IMG/VR virus record: IMGVR_UViG_3300022890_000410 | Coordinates: 1 to 31,740 of that record | From: a virus | DNA length: 31,740 nt | Direction: 5' to 3' (one strand) | In this document: in pieces, positions 9,663-18,563 of the stretch | How positions within the stretch are numbered: position 1 is the stretch's first letter | How the letters are laid out: each line of letters starts with the position of its first letter | The notes under the pieces: generated by a model | What the model was told of the DNA's origin: nothing | Database searches by the model: none | The model's input: the letters and a program-made list of their open reading frames with translations, nothing else | Program-made: the position numbers and the translations under genes

Positions 9663-11864
9663 TTATAAGATACCTAACGGGTCATTATTAGTTATTGATT
9701 GTTGGTCAAATCCACCAATATATCTACCAGCACTTGCTTGCGCTTCTACATATCTTTCATAATCAGTTTGTATATCAGTAATTAATTGTTCAATCTTGTA
9801 TCTTGCAGTCTCAGGTGTATCAGTGAGAGTAGCTAGAATCTTCTTATATTTTTCTTCATCTTCTTTTCTAAGAACACCACCCTCTAATGCTTTACCAACT
9901 TTTTGTCTAATTCTGTCAACATCAGCTTGGATTTGTCTAGCTTTAGAAAAAGGATTTAATTTTTGCAATCCTTTAATTGGACCAATATATTCTAAATTAC
10001 CAGCAATTTTATCTTGTAAATCAAGTAACCCATCTAAAGCATTTTGAGTTTCAGCAATTTGTTTTATAGCTGTTTCAGATAATTTAGTATTAATTCCACC
10101 AATTTGTGCATTTCTTAAAACAACTTCATTTCTTATATCATTTGGAATACTAGATAAACTAGCTTGCCCTTGATTCATTGCAAGTGCATAAGCACCAATT
10201 ATATCAGTTCCTTGTGTTTCTTGTGATTCTATACTTTGTTTAATTAAAGTATCATATTCAGACCTATATAATTCAGGGTCAGCAAATGTCATACCAGCTT
10301 CATCTTGTTTTCTTTGTATAAATTCTTCAAAACTAATTGGTTGAAATTCTGGAATATTATATCCACTTTCATATCCACCACCACCGACTCCACCAGTTGC
10401 TACTCTATTCTGACCTATAATTCCCATCGCTTCTGCAAAACCTCCAGCAATTTCTATTTGTTTTAGTACACCGGCATCAAAGATACCAGCATTAACTGCA
10501 GTTGCCATCCAACTCTTTCGTTCATCTAGTGCATCATTTTCTCTATCATATATATTCTTCATAGCTGTAGCGTACTCTTTATCCTTTTTATCTATTTGTG
10601 GCATTAAAATATTAAGCATATTAATCTTGTTGTTTATCGCATCTTGTTGCGAGTTATAACGAAGACTAATAGCTTCATTTGCAGAAGCGATAGCACCATT
10701 CAAATCACCTTGTAACGACTTACCTTGAGCAACTAATAAAGCAGTATCAGCTGCAATTTGATTATGCTGGGCTAAGTACATTTTATAATTCTGTGCTTGT
10801 GATCCTCGTAATTGTGATAGAGTTTGTGGTCTACCTTCTTCAGTTTGATTAGCAGTATTATATGAAGCAGTTAAAGCCGCGTCTTTAGCTAACATAATAT
10901 CAATCTCATCAGCCTTTCGCCTAACTGCATTTTCTTTTGCCTGTATATCAGCTTTAGCTCTTTCTTCTAATTTAATAGTTTCCTGACTTTTAGCATTTGC
11001 AGTTAAATCTGTAATATCTGCAAGCAACTTGTCAGCTATTAAATCTTGCTCATCTTTCTCCCTTCGCTGTGCCTCAACTTCAGCTTGTGCTTGTTCTTTT
11101 CTAGTTTGTTCAACATACGTTTTAGAACCTGCAATAGATGTATCTGCTTCACTACTACCTGTTCTCTGTGTTCCGTCTCCTATATTAATATCTGGTACAT
11201 TACCTAGTAAGTTAGAGTCTACAGTTCCACCACCAACTTTATCTCCTAGTGTCCAACCAGTAGATAAGAGTTGACTAGCTTCTTGTGAACCAACCGTAAC
11301 TACTTTCTTTTCACCATTAGGAGAAGTTAGGGTAGCTTTTTGATTCGCAACTGGTTGTGCATTAGTTTGCCCACCAGTCCAATATGCCTGTGCTTCTGCT
11401 TCTGTTCTTAGTTGACCACTAACTGAAGATGGAATACCAGCCCAAGGATTATTTGGGTCTGGTTGTTGATTAGCACCACCTGGTTCTATAAATTTTGATG
11501 CAGCAGGTGTGCCAACACCATAAAATTGGTTCATTTGATCTTGAGTATATGGTGTATTAGCTATGGCATCAGCTTGGGAAATACCTTGTGCAGCCAAAGA
11601 CGCTAAAGCAGCCTTACCAGTAACAGAAGTGGGAGACCAAGCTGCAGCATTATTAGCATTAACAGATGCTTGTGTTGCTGCACCTGACGCTAAACTAGCC
11701 TGTTGGGCTGCTGATACATTAATACCTGCTGCTTGAGCAGCGGCAGCAGTTGGGTAATAAGTAGTACCGCCGCCACTAGCTGCTTTAGCTGCCTGTGCTG
11801 CTACCGCATCTGCTCTTGTTCCAGTTGGTCCAACGGATACTCCGAAGAAAGGATTGTAAGCCAT
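9663..11864 (-). CDS. Large internal virion protein, Ala/Gln-rich with central coiled coil (733 aa)
   Basis: Residues 1-110 are low-complexity, rich in Ala, Gln, Gly and Ser (PTAAAAQAAGINVSAAQQ). About 255-480 form a long charged helical region with heptad-like Glu/Lys/Arg patterns (EQTRKEQAQAEVEAQRREKD). A short Gly linker (GGVGGGGYESG) follows near 500, and the C-terminal part is helical (KARQIQADVDRIRQKVGKAL, EGGVLRKEDEEKYKKIL). The C-terminal motif KALEGGVLRKEDEEKYKKIL recalls conserved ends of podovirus internal virion proteins. It is also compatible with a tape-measure-like role, but 733 residues without tube or chaperone genes argues for a short-tailed phage. The gene starts ATG 11864 in the context AATAAATAAT and is followed by another probable ejection protein. 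Confidence 0.5.
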   Translation of the reverse strand: MAYNPFFGVSVGPTGTRADAVAAQAAKAASGGGTTYYPTAAAAQAAGINVSAAQQASLASGAATQASVNANNAAAWSPTSVTGKAALASLAAQGISQADAIANTPYTQDQMNQFYGVGTPAASKFIEPGGANQQPDPNNPWAGIPSSVSGQLRTEAEAQAYWTGGQTNAQPVANQKATLTSPNGEKKVVTVGSQEASQLLSTGWTLGDKVGGGTVDSNLLGNVPDINIGDGTQRTGSSEADTSIAGSKTYVEQTRKEQAQAEVEAQRREKDEQDLIADKLLADITDLTANAKSQETIKLEERAKADIQAKENAVRRKADEIDIMLAKDAALTASYNTANQTEEGRPQTLSQLRGSQAQNYKMYLAQHNQIAADTALLVAQGKSLQGDLNGAIASANEAISLRYNSQQDAINNKINMLNILMPQIDKKDKEYATAMKNIYDRENDALDERKSWMATAVNAGIFDAGVLKQIEIAGGFAEAMGIIGQNRVATGGVGGGGYESGYNIPEFQPISFEEFIQRKQDEAGMTFADPELYRSEYDTLIKQSIESQETQGTDIIGAYALAMNQGQASLSSIPNDIRNEVVLRNAQIGGINTKLSETAIKQIAETQNALDGLLDLQDKIAGNLEYIGPIKGLQKLNPFSKARQIQADVDRIRQKVGKALEGGVLRKEDEEKYKKILATLTDTPETARYKIEQLITDIQTDYERYVEAQASAGRYIGGFDQQSITNNDPLGIL

Positions 11865-11869
11865 ATTAT

Positions 11870-12082
11870 TTATTTATTATTTTTAGAATCAATTAGCTTT
11901 TCAAACTCGTCTTCCATATCAGAAAATTTCTTAGTAACTCTATAATTCACCTTTATAATATCATTAACGATAGTATTCAAATGTCGTTGGAAATAATCAC
12001 TTAAATCCTCTTTAGGCATTAAATACTTTAATATCTTTTTTTGTTTGTTTGTAATTTCAATGTTTAATTTCATATTAAGCAA
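11870..12082 (-). CDS. Small charged protein of unknown function (70 aa)
   Basis: It encodes a helical, Lys/Asp/Glu-rich protein (NKQKKILKYLMPKEDLSDYF, then MEDEFEKLIDSKNNK). The start overlaps the end of the glycine-rich gene by eight bases, and a five-base gap follows before the 733-aa gene, so it is embedded in the virion operon. No domain was recognised. Size, charge and position would suit an assembly chaperone or minor tail component. An alternative ATG lies three codons downstream. Confidence 0.6.
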   Translation of the reverse strand: MLNMKLNIEITNKQKKILKYLMPKEDLSDYFQRHLNTIVNDIIKVNYRVTKKFSDMEDEFEKLIDSKNNK

Positions 12083-14225
12083 ATATATTATTCTCAGTAA
12101 TTAGTGATTGTCCAGATGCTCCACCAGTTCCGCCAGCTCCACCACTTTGTCCTATATCGAAATTTGAACCGCCTCCACCACCGCCTCCAGCTCCAGCACC
12201 AGCACCACCACCATTACTACCAACACCACCTGGACCTGCCGTTGTTGCACTACCACCTGTTCCGCCTGCACCACCATAAGCTCCTCCTCCTCCACCTCCA
12301 CTGCCACTACCATCTGTTCCACCAACTCCGCCAGGTGTATTAACACCAACCGAACCTGCACCACCATTACCACCATTAGTTGAAACAGTACCACTATTTG
12401 CAGTTAAAGTATTATATAAAACTAAAGCCATTCCACCGCCGCCACCACCACCACCACCAGAACTATTAGGGTTAGCAGTTGCACCAACTTCACCTTTAAC
12501 ATTTATTGTACTTGTAAAATTCCAAGCTCCAGCACATTCTATTATCAAAACACCTCCACCTCTACCACCATCTCCGCCAGTATAAGTTGTTGATGGTGGT
12601 GCTATAGTTCCAGCTCCACCACCACCACCAGAACCACAGGCTAAATTTAAAACTCTTCTTTGTTCTCTACCAGAAACTATAGTATATTCCCAAGCACTTG
12701 CTAAAATTACACCTCCTGCACCTCCACCCACTGGAGAACCTTTAGTACCACCAACCCCATAATGATTATTTGAATCTAAAATTTGAAATCCATTAGTTCC
12801 AACAGAACCAGCTGCGTTAGTTCCACCAGCACCACCATCACCACCCATAGCACTAACATCTATAGCCGAACCATCAGATGAAGTAATAGTTACATCTCCC
12901 TGACTTTTTAAAACTATAACTGTTCCGTCTGAAGCTGGATTTGAAAAAGCTAACTTACCGTCACCAGTTATACTTATTGAAGTATAATTTTTAACAACTA
13001 TATTGGCACTACTACAATCAATAGTTGTTGTTCCAGTCGTTATTGTCAAAGCTCCGTCTGAACCATCTCCACCAAAAGAGCCTTTGCCTGTTTTGTTATA
13101 ACCATTAAGAACTAAGGTAGAACTAACTGAATCATAACTTAAATATTCACCTGAAGCATAATCTCCTAAAAATATCCCATAAGTATCTGATACAAAAGCT
13201 CCAATACCGTTTAGATTACCTAGCCTACAAGATTCTTTATAATCATTGTAAAGTACACCATCTCTTTCAAATACTGAGTAATAAGGGCTATTAGTTCCCT
13301 CTCCATATAAACGTAGCCAACCACCTGAAAAAGTTGAAGCACCATCACTAGAACCTTGTTTTACAACAGGAGTTCCTGCTTTCCATATAGGGTTAGAATT
13401 GGCCGCATAAGAGCTAGCCAAATCTCTGGTAACTGTATAAGTAGGTGCAGAACCAATATTAGTAACTCGTAGCCATTCCTCATCAATACCAGAAGTAGCG
13501 ATTCCTCTAATTACTAAAATATCGTTTACTGCAAAGTCTGTTGTGTCTTTAGTTGTCAATGTTGAAGCATCTAACGCCGTCATATCAGCGTCAAGTGCAT
13601 CTGCGTTAGCAACCATTAATTGTCCACCAATAGCAGAGATAACATCGTAAGCAAAAGTTGAACCTCTTAAAATTCCTCTAGCAACAATATTCTCAGCTTC
13701 AACTAAGTCAGCCTGTATTGTAAAACCTGAAACACCAGTAACATAATTAGAACTTCGTAAACGAACATTACCTCCGTCTAAAGTTATATAATCACCTGAC
13801 GTTGCACCTAATCTGATTAAAGAGTTTGTGCTATCCAATAATACTGTTGCATCATTTGCTACTGCGTTATCTCCAATGAAAGTTGCACCTATTGTCCAAC
13901 CACCAATCGTACCAGTTGCAGCAGATATATCTCCCCTAAACACACCATCTGAAAATTCTACATCACCATTACCTTTTATAATCCAACCTGAATCGCCAGG
14001 GCTATAATTATGAGACTTTAGAAAACCTTTGACTACACTTCCGTTTCCACTTTTTATTATATTAGAATCTGGTGGCGGTGGTGTTGCACCTGTATTTTGA
14101 GTGTTAGCAACTGGTGTTCCACCTATTGCCATTGCTGTACTTCTGTCCTCATCAGTCACAAGTAAATCTAACGGAACAATATTATTTTCTATATCACCTA
14201 CCGAAGGTGTTATTGTAACAGTCAT
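12075..14225 (-). CDS. Tail protein with glycine-rich C-terminal domain (716 aa)
   Basis: The N-terminal 60 residues are Pro/Thr-rich (GATPPPPDSN). Residues 75-125 hold GWIIKGNGDVEFSDGVFRGD and ISAATGTIGGWTIGA, a motif set common in central tail-tip and fibre proteins. A beta-rich middle follows. From about residue 430 the chain is extremely Gly-rich, with GG(N/D/A)GG runs, several stretches of six to ten Gly, and short beta interruptions (VLIIECAGAWNF). It resembles the Gly-rich adhesin domains of some phage tail proteins that can pack as polyglycine-II helices. Start and stop overlap by one base with the upstream beta-propeller gene (TAATG), indicating coupling. The likely role is a tail spike or tip that contacts the host surface. 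Confidence 0.65.
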   Translation of the reverse strand: MTVTITPSVGDIENNIVPLDLLVTDEDRSTAMAIGGTPVANTQNTGATPPPPDSNIIKSGNGSVVKGFLKSHNYSPGDSGWIIKGNGDVEFSDGVFRGDISAATGTIGGWTIGATFIGDNAVANDATVLLDSTNSLIRLGATSGDYITLDGGNVRLRSSNYVTGVSGFTIQADLVEAENIVARGILRGSTFAYDVISAIGGQLMVANADALDADMTALDASTLTTKDTTDFAVNDILVIRGIATSGIDEEWLRVTNIGSAPTYTVTRDLASSYAANSNPIWKAGTPVVKQGSSDGASTFSGGWLRLYGEGTNSPYYSVFERDGVLYNDYKESCRLGNLNGIGAFVSDTYGIFLGDYASGEYLSYDSVSSTLVLNGYNKTGKGSFGGDGSDGALTITTGTTTIDCSSANIVVKNYTSISITGDGKLAFSNPASDGTVIVLKSQGDVTITSSDGSAIDVSAMGGDGGAGGTNAAGSVGTNGFQILDSNNHYGVGGTKGSPVGGGAGGVILASAWEYTIVSGREQRRVLNLACGSGGGGGAGTIAPPSTTYTGGDGGRGGGVLIIECAGAWNFTSTINVKGEVGATANPNSSGGGGGGGGGMALVLYNTLTANSGTVSTNGGNGGAGSVGVNTPGGVGGTDGSGSGGGGGGAYGGAGGTGGSATTAGPGGVGSNGGGAGAGAGGGGGGGSNFDIGQSGGAGGTGGASGQSLITENNIFA

Positions 14226-15721
14226 TATTGTAGGGTTACTGATTTTAAATGTGGTGTTGTTAGATTACTTGTCCCAGCACCAAGTTCAACTCTAACTTGT
14301 ATAAGCTCTGTTTCTGGTATGTTAATATTTTTAACTTGATGTGAAACTACTGCACCAAGATCTGTATAAGTGTATGTTCCAAGTGTAGTCCAATCATCAG
14401 TTAGATTAACTCTAAGTTTAATCCGTATTGACTCCCCTACTGCTAATTCTTTTGATAACTGAAACTCACACTTAGTAAATTGACGTTTATCGATATAACT
14501 TCCTACTACATACAATGGACTTTCACAGTAACCACCGTAACTAGCCTGTCTTGTTGTTGTAGTTGTTTTGTCTATTCCAAAAGTAGTTGCATCAACCCAA
14601 CCAGCTAATATTGTGTCCCTAGATACTTGTGATAAAGCACCAACTTTTAGAATAGCAGAAGTGCCGTCACTACCAGTAGACACAATGTGTTCCATATTTA
14701 AAATGTTTCCTTTACTTGTTTCTAGTAAAGAATATATACCCATACCTGACGTAAAGGTTGCACCACCACTATTAACTCCAAAAGTCGGTCTGCCTTTAAA
14801 ATTTATAAAAGAACCTGGGTATGGTTCAAGATATTTATTACCTTCAATATTTGCTATTGAAGTTGGTATTTGACAAATAACAGTTGCGCCAACGCCATCT
14901 GACTTATACATCTTCCCATCAACACCAGCTAGGACATACAGATAGTTGCCTAGTGTAAGCATTGCGTTGACACCATTTTCAACTAAGTTGATTGGTTGAC
15001 CATAAGTTGTTGAACTCATATCCCAACTAAATATATCAGCTATTCTAAAGTCTGTAATTGTTGTTCCTTTCCAAGTACCAATCATTAAATTATTACCAAG
15101 TTCTTCTAAACACTTAACACGATAATCGGCTGGTAAGTCTAATGCTTCAGCGGTTGCTGTATAAGTCCCTGCGTCATCCCAAGCAAAAGTTTGTCCAACT
15201 ACTTCAGCAATACTATCAATGTAATTAGCAGAGCCTATGAATAACTTATCATTTATTTTAGAAACAGATATTGGATGCCATAAAGTGTCAGATGCCATTG
15301 TTAATCCAGCCCAAGCATCACGCCAAGCTGGGCTACTTGATAGTGGTCCGTATAAATCCATCTCTGCACCCCTAGGACAAAACAAGTAATCTTTCCAGAT
15401 AGCTAAACCCTGACCCTTACCTGCAGCACTTGCTGGTTGAGTACCTAGTTTAGCGAAACTTACGCCACTATTTGTTGATACATAAACTTCACCACCATCA
15501 TCTACTGCGTAGAAATTAGCTGACGTAACTGGATCACGGACAATCCATTTAACTAAACCTGTAGCAGTTGTTCCTGATACTTTATCAAGATTATTATTCA
15601 ATCTAACAATTCCGGGGATAGTAAATATATCTAAATTTCTAACGTCAGAAAAACCAACGTGGGGACTTTGGGAAATCCCTGTTGACGGTGCATTGATTAT
15701 TAGTGGTTTTCTATCTGCCAT
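14225..15721 (-). CDS. Beta-propeller tail nozzle / DNA-stabilisation-like protein (498 aa)
   Basis: The sequence is almost all short beta strands with repeated aromatic-Gly turns (NFYAVDDGGEVYVSTNSG, LMIGTWKGTTITDF, YLYVLAGVDGKMYKSDG), the pattern of a beta-propeller. The C-terminal 100 residues look like a separate beta-sandwich (KCEFQLSKELAVGESIRIKL). In P22-like and T7-like phages a beta-propeller protein closes the tail tube (P22 gp10, T7 gp12), and the gene order here (adaptor, then this protein) matches. It starts three bases after the adaptor gene and its stop overlaps the next start by one base. Assignment comes from fold pattern and synteny, not from a specific signature. Confidence 0.6.
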   Translation of the reverse strand: MADRKPLIINAPSTGISQSPHVGFSDVRNLDIFTIPGIVRLNNNLDKVSGTTATGLVKWIVRDPVTSANFYAVDDGGEVYVSTNSGVSFAKLGTQPASAAGKGQGLAIWKDYLFCPRGAEMDLYGPLSSSPAWRDAWAGLTMASDTLWHPISVSKINDKLFIGSANYIDSIAEVVGQTFAWDDAGTYTATAEALDLPADYRVKCLEELGNNLMIGTWKGTTITDFRIADIFSWDMSSTTYGQPINLVENGVNAMLTLGNYLYVLAGVDGKMYKSDGVGATVICQIPTSIANIEGNKYLEPYPGSFINFKGRPTFGVNSGGATFTSGMGIYSLLETSKGNILNMEHIVSTGSDGTSAILKVGALSQVSRDTILAGWVDATTFGIDKTTTTTRQASYGGYCESPLYVVGSYIDKRQFTKCEFQLSKELAVGESIRIKLRVNLTDDWTTLGTYTYTDLGAVVSHQVKNINIPETELIQVRVELGAGTSNLTTPHLKSVTLQ

Positions 15722-15723
15722 AT

Positions 15724-16677
15724 TTATTTATAGACTCTCTTGTTAGTTTCAATTATTGTCTTCCCTGGCTTAATCATTGATTGCCAGTATTCTTCAATTT
15801 CCTGTTCATAGATTGCAAGTAACTCTCTAGTCTTAGCGAACTTAGGGTGGTCAGCATCCATAAACTTGTACGAAGCATATTGAGCTAAGTAATCGTGATG
15901 GATAACTGGAATACCTGGTTCACCGGATACTTTAACGTATTTTTGGTTACCAGTTCCGTCTGAACTTAATGTAATTGTCGAACCACCTAGCGTGGTTGAT
16001 ACTTTAAAGTCATCAAGTGTTAAACCTGATGCAATTACATAGTAAACTGTTGTGTCAGCTGTTAGCCCACCTGGGATAGTAGTGTCAGTTACAAAAACAA
16101 GCCCATCATCAGCTACTAAGCCGTGGGCTGCACTTGTAGTGAATAAATCTGTTGCAAAAGTTGTGGTAAAAGTTACGTAAGGGAATTTATTTAGTTCTCT
16201 GCTAACATAAAGTCTTAAACCACTTGTTTCTGCATAGTTAGGACAAGGATAAATATACACGTAGTCTCCAACTTTAGTCCAGTATTCTGGATCGCCTCTA
16301 TCTTCACTATCAGTTGAGTATCGTTCTGTGAAGTCTTTTATATCTTCAAAGTCTTCATAGATTAAATCATTTTCTTCGCCATTGCTATCTATAACTGATA
16401 CTCGTAAAATCTGTAGAATGTTGTTTGTGATAGAGCTTAACTTGTAGGCGTTAGTACCGTCTACTAAGTCAGGTGTTTCAACTGGTATTGATGTATTACC
16501 AGTATCATCAAAAGTTCCTTGTGGTGCAGACTGTACCGCTAGAAAAAAGTATTTATCTAGTGCTTCATTAACACGTGCAACCTTTTGCTTATTTGTATAA
16601 GATTGGTCAGTAGTACCACATATATCATTTATTTCGTCAAAGATACTTTCTTGACTTATAGGCTCGTATAGCTTCAT
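15724..16677 (-). CDS. Head-tail adaptor (P22 gp4 / T7 gp11-like) with inserted beta domain (317 aa)
   Basis: The N-terminal 165 residues fit a helical connector protein: KVARVNEALDKYFFLAVQSA, a Tyr/Asp-rich centre, DPEYWTKVGDYVYIYPCP and LRLYVSRELNKF. The C-terminal part returns to the same fold (GIPVIHHDYLAQYASYKFMD, ending in a helix with EEYWQSMI). Between them, about residues 167-250, is a beta-only module (SAAHGLVADDGLVFVTD, LTADTTVYYVIASG, STTLGGSTITLSSDGTGNQ) of a type found in many phage tail proteins. It therefore appears to be an adaptor carrying an inserted decorative domain. The gene lies between the YkgJ-like gene and the nozzle-like gene, as expected for the portal-tail joint. 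Confidence 0.6.
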   Translation of the reverse strand: MKLYEPISQESIFDEINDICGTTDQSYTNKQKVARVNEALDKYFFLAVQSAPQGTFDDTGNTSIPVETPDLVDGTNAYKLSSITNNILQILRVSVIDSNGEENDLIYEDFEDIKDFTERYSTDSEDRGDPEYWTKVGDYVYIYPCPNYAETSGLRLYVSRELNKFPYVTFTTTFATDLFTTSAAHGLVADDGLVFVTDTTIPGGLTADTTVYYVIASGLTLDDFKVSTTLGGSTITLSSDGTGNQKYVKVSGEPGIPVIHHDYLAQYASYKFMDADHPKFAKTRELLAIYEQEIEEYWQSMIKPGKTIIETNKRVYK

Positions 16678-16682
16678 AATTT

Positions 16683-16937
16683 TTATTTAAAAAATTCTTT
16701 AAAGTTTTCGCAATCAAATTTTTTGCACATTTCAGGCCTATCCTCGTATATTAAACATTTTCCGTGTTTTAGCTTAGAACATTTTTGAGGTATCTTTATG
16801 AAACGACCATAGCTGTTATCAACAACTTCTATACCGTGAAGTTCTATCCACCTAATTATGTCTTTATCCTGTTCTGGATAAGGTAAGAAAAGCTCATCAC
16901 AACACTTGTGGCACTTTAGTTTTATACAATCTTTCAT
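16683..16937 (-). CDS. YkgJ-like Cys-rich putative zinc/iron-chelating protein (84 aa)
   Basis: Eight cysteines are arranged as C4, C9, C12-C13, then C53, C61, C71 and C76, with the signature CLIYEDRPEMCKKFDC (Tyr-Glu-x-Arg-Pro before the Cys pair). This matches the YkgJ/CxxxCxxCC family of putative metal-binding proteins, whose biochemical role is not settled. It sits between the major capsid gene and the adaptor gene, an unusual place for such a protein. Its ATG lies six bases after a pair of interleaved inverted repeats, so its expression may be tuned relative to the capsid gene. It could be a virion component, a modification enzyme or cargo picked up from a host. Confidence 0.7.
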   Translation of the reverse strand: MKDCIKLKCHKCCDELFLPYPEQDKDIIRWIELHGIEVVDNSYGRFIKIPQKCSKLKHGKCLIYEDRPEMCKKFDCENFKEFFK

Positions 16938-16983
16938 ATTATTTTCAGACCTTCGGGCATAGCGGTCTGAAGTGCTTGCCCGA
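16938..16983 (-). promoter_or_regulatory. Two interleaved inverted repeats just upstream of the YkgJ-like start
   Basis: Read on the minus strand, TCGGGCA (16983-16977) pairs with TGCCCGA (16959-16953), and TTCAGACC (16971-16964) pairs with GGTCTGAA (16951-16944). The arms alternate, so the topology is that of a pseudoknot, but only one base separates the third and fourth arms. Two mutually exclusive hairpins are therefore more likely than a full H-type knot. The last arm ends six bases before ATG 16937. An outer ATATTATT/AATAATAT pairing is also possible. No U-run follows, so it is not a standard terminator. Confidence 0.6.
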
Positions 16984-17000
16984 GGAATAATATTTAATTA

Positions 17001-17876
17001 TTAGTTGACGTTCACGTCAATAATGAATTCTAAGTTGTAAGCAGGTAGATTGAATCCCCAATCTACACGACTGACAATGCCAAGTCCTGAAGTCTGTGAT
17101 GGATCTTCGATATGTTTTACTTTACCGAATGTACTCCGTAGAATACCTAATTCCATTGTCCTTTTGATTCCAGCAAATAGATGATTTGCAGTGTGAGAAG
17201 TTGATAAGTAATGGTCAACTCCCATATATCGGAATGCTTTTTGAACAGCAATGCCATTCTTTAAAGCAATGTCAGCTTCTGTGAATCCGTTAGCTTGAGT
17301 AAAGGCTTCAAGTAGTTCAAAGTGTTCAGCTCCCCAAACAATGAAGATACCACGTTCAACAGCGAAATCAACACCGTTGTTCTCGTAAATCTTACGTTTG
17401 ATAGCACGGATAAGGTCATCAATGTTTGATGCCGATACTGTAATCTTAGTAGTATCGTCTGCACCTGTGTTGCTTAGATCAGTTACACCAAAGTTAGTAC
17501 CACCGATAGCTGCAGCCAAAGTTACTGTTTCAAGATATTCAGAAATCTTTTTACCTTGATAAGTAGCAATGTCCATCATACTAACGTAATCTTGCTGGGC
17601 TCTATCTGCTTCATCGATAAATACAGGTACAACCCTTGATTGATTGATTGTCAATGTATCTTGAGCAGTCTCGTAATCAGAGTAAGTGTAAGCAGATGCT
17701 CGTGTGTTAGCAGAAGTAGCTGGTTCAGTTGACCAGTAACCATTAACGATTGTTCTAACATCACTATAAGTAACTTTCAATACGTCACTCCAAACAGTAG
17801 GGAGATTGATTCTTGCCCTCAATCGGGAAACGTAATCGTGTTTATTATAGGTATTAGTAGTTGTTGCAATAGCCAT
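17001..17876 (-). CDS. Major capsid protein (291 aa)
   Basis: Size, composition and position directly after an acidic scaffold-like gene identify the coat protein. Features include the N-terminal KHDYVSRLRARINLPTVWSD, a long helix-like segment DEADRAQQDYVSMMDIATYQ with GKKISEYLETVTLAAAIGG (a spine-helix-like region), IDDLIRAIKRKIYENN, and a beta-rich C-terminus (FGKVKHIEDPSQTSGLGIVS, then EFIIDVNVN). This is consistent with an HK97-fold coat protein of the P22-like or related short-tailed phage type. The fold itself cannot be proven by eye. The leader before ATG 17876 is A/T-rich without a Shine-Dalgarno sequence. Confidence 0.8.
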   Translation of the reverse strand: MAIATTTNTYNKHDYVSRLRARINLPTVWSDVLKVTYSDVRTIVNGYWSTEPATSANTRASAYTYSDYETAQDTLTINQSRVVPVFIDEADRAQQDYVSMMDIATYQGKKISEYLETVTLAAAIGGTNFGVTDLSNTGADDTTKITVSASNIDDLIRAIKRKIYENNGVDFAVERGIFIVWGAEHFELLEAFTQANGFTEADIALKNGIAVQKAFRYMGVDHYLSTSHTANHLFAGIKRTMELGILRSTFGKVKHIEDPSQTSGLGIVSRVDWGFNLPAYNLEFIIDVNVN

Positions 17877-17926
17877 AAAAATTTAGTTTAGTTGGTTTAT
17901 TAATCAACCAAACGCCGACCACCAGA

Positions 17927-18517
17927 TTAATACATTTCATCTGAGAATTTGCTGCCATCTTGTTTTTGTTTGATTCTAGCATCGATAACTTTGTTGTTAA
18001 ATTCAACATCATTACCTGGAGGATTCTTATACACTCCGTCTTTATCGGTCTTATTGACCCAGTATTCAACGGAACTTTTGTTTCCACCGCTAGTCTTTCC
18101 ACTTTCATCAGGCATACCAGCTTCAGCTTCTCGCTGTGTTTCAGCAGTTTTAAGTTTGGACTTAATATGTTCCATTCCTAGCACTTCTTCAACAGGGAGA
18201 GCTAATCGTTTAGCTTCATCCGTAACGATTTTTACATCATCCGAATGGGTTACGCCTTCAGTTTTCAATGTTAGCTTATCAATTTTGTCTTTGTAATCTG
18301 GCTCGTCTGATTGTTCTTCTTTTTTAGGAGTTTTGGTCTCCGCTTCAGCTTTAAGTTTTTTATTCTCAGCTTCAGCTTTCTCAGCACGAATCTTTTGATT
18401 GTTAGCTACTTCGTTAGCTTTCACTACTTCATCATTAGATTCCTCAACAGCTTCAGGTGGCTGTTCTACACCCTCGTCATTTATAGGAGTTTCGTTCTCC
18501 AATTCTTCATCAGTCAT
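17927..18517 (-). CDS. Capsid scaffolding protein (196 aa)
   Basis: It is a highly charged, low-aromatic protein with an acidic N-terminus (MTDEELENETPINDEGVEQP), a coiled-coil centre rich in Ala, Glu and Lys (about residues 40-75) and a more polar C-terminal tail with KVIDARIKQKQDGSKFSDEM. Scaffolds of tailed phages typically have this make-up and lie immediately upstream of the major capsid gene, as here (50-base gap). The basic helix near the C-terminus may be the coat-binding part, as in other scaffolds. No protease gene is recognisable nearby, so removal of the scaffold without cleavage, as in P22, is one possibility. Confidence 0.75.
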   Translation of the reverse strand: MTDEELENETPINDEGVEQPPEAVEESNDEVVKANEVANNQKIRAEKAEAENKKLKAEAETKTPKKEEQSDEPDYKDKIDKLTLKTEGVTHSDDVKIVTDEAKRLALPVEEVLGMEHIKSKLKTAETQREAEAGMPDESGKTSGGNKSSVEYWVNKTDKDGVYKNPPGNDVEFNNKVIDARIKQKQDGSKFSDEMY

Positions 18518-18563
18518 AGATTTGTTTTTAAGGCGGACAAGTCACCGCCAATTTAATTTATAT

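Noticed and set aside
12104-12394. Leu/His-rich and Val/Glu-rich frames over the glycine-rich tail region
   Set aside because: They are alternate readings of GGN-repeat DNA. Composition is a by-product of the repeat.
16938-16983. Intrinsic terminator after the capsid gene
   Set aside because: Stems are good, but no U-run follows either hairpin on the transcribed strand.
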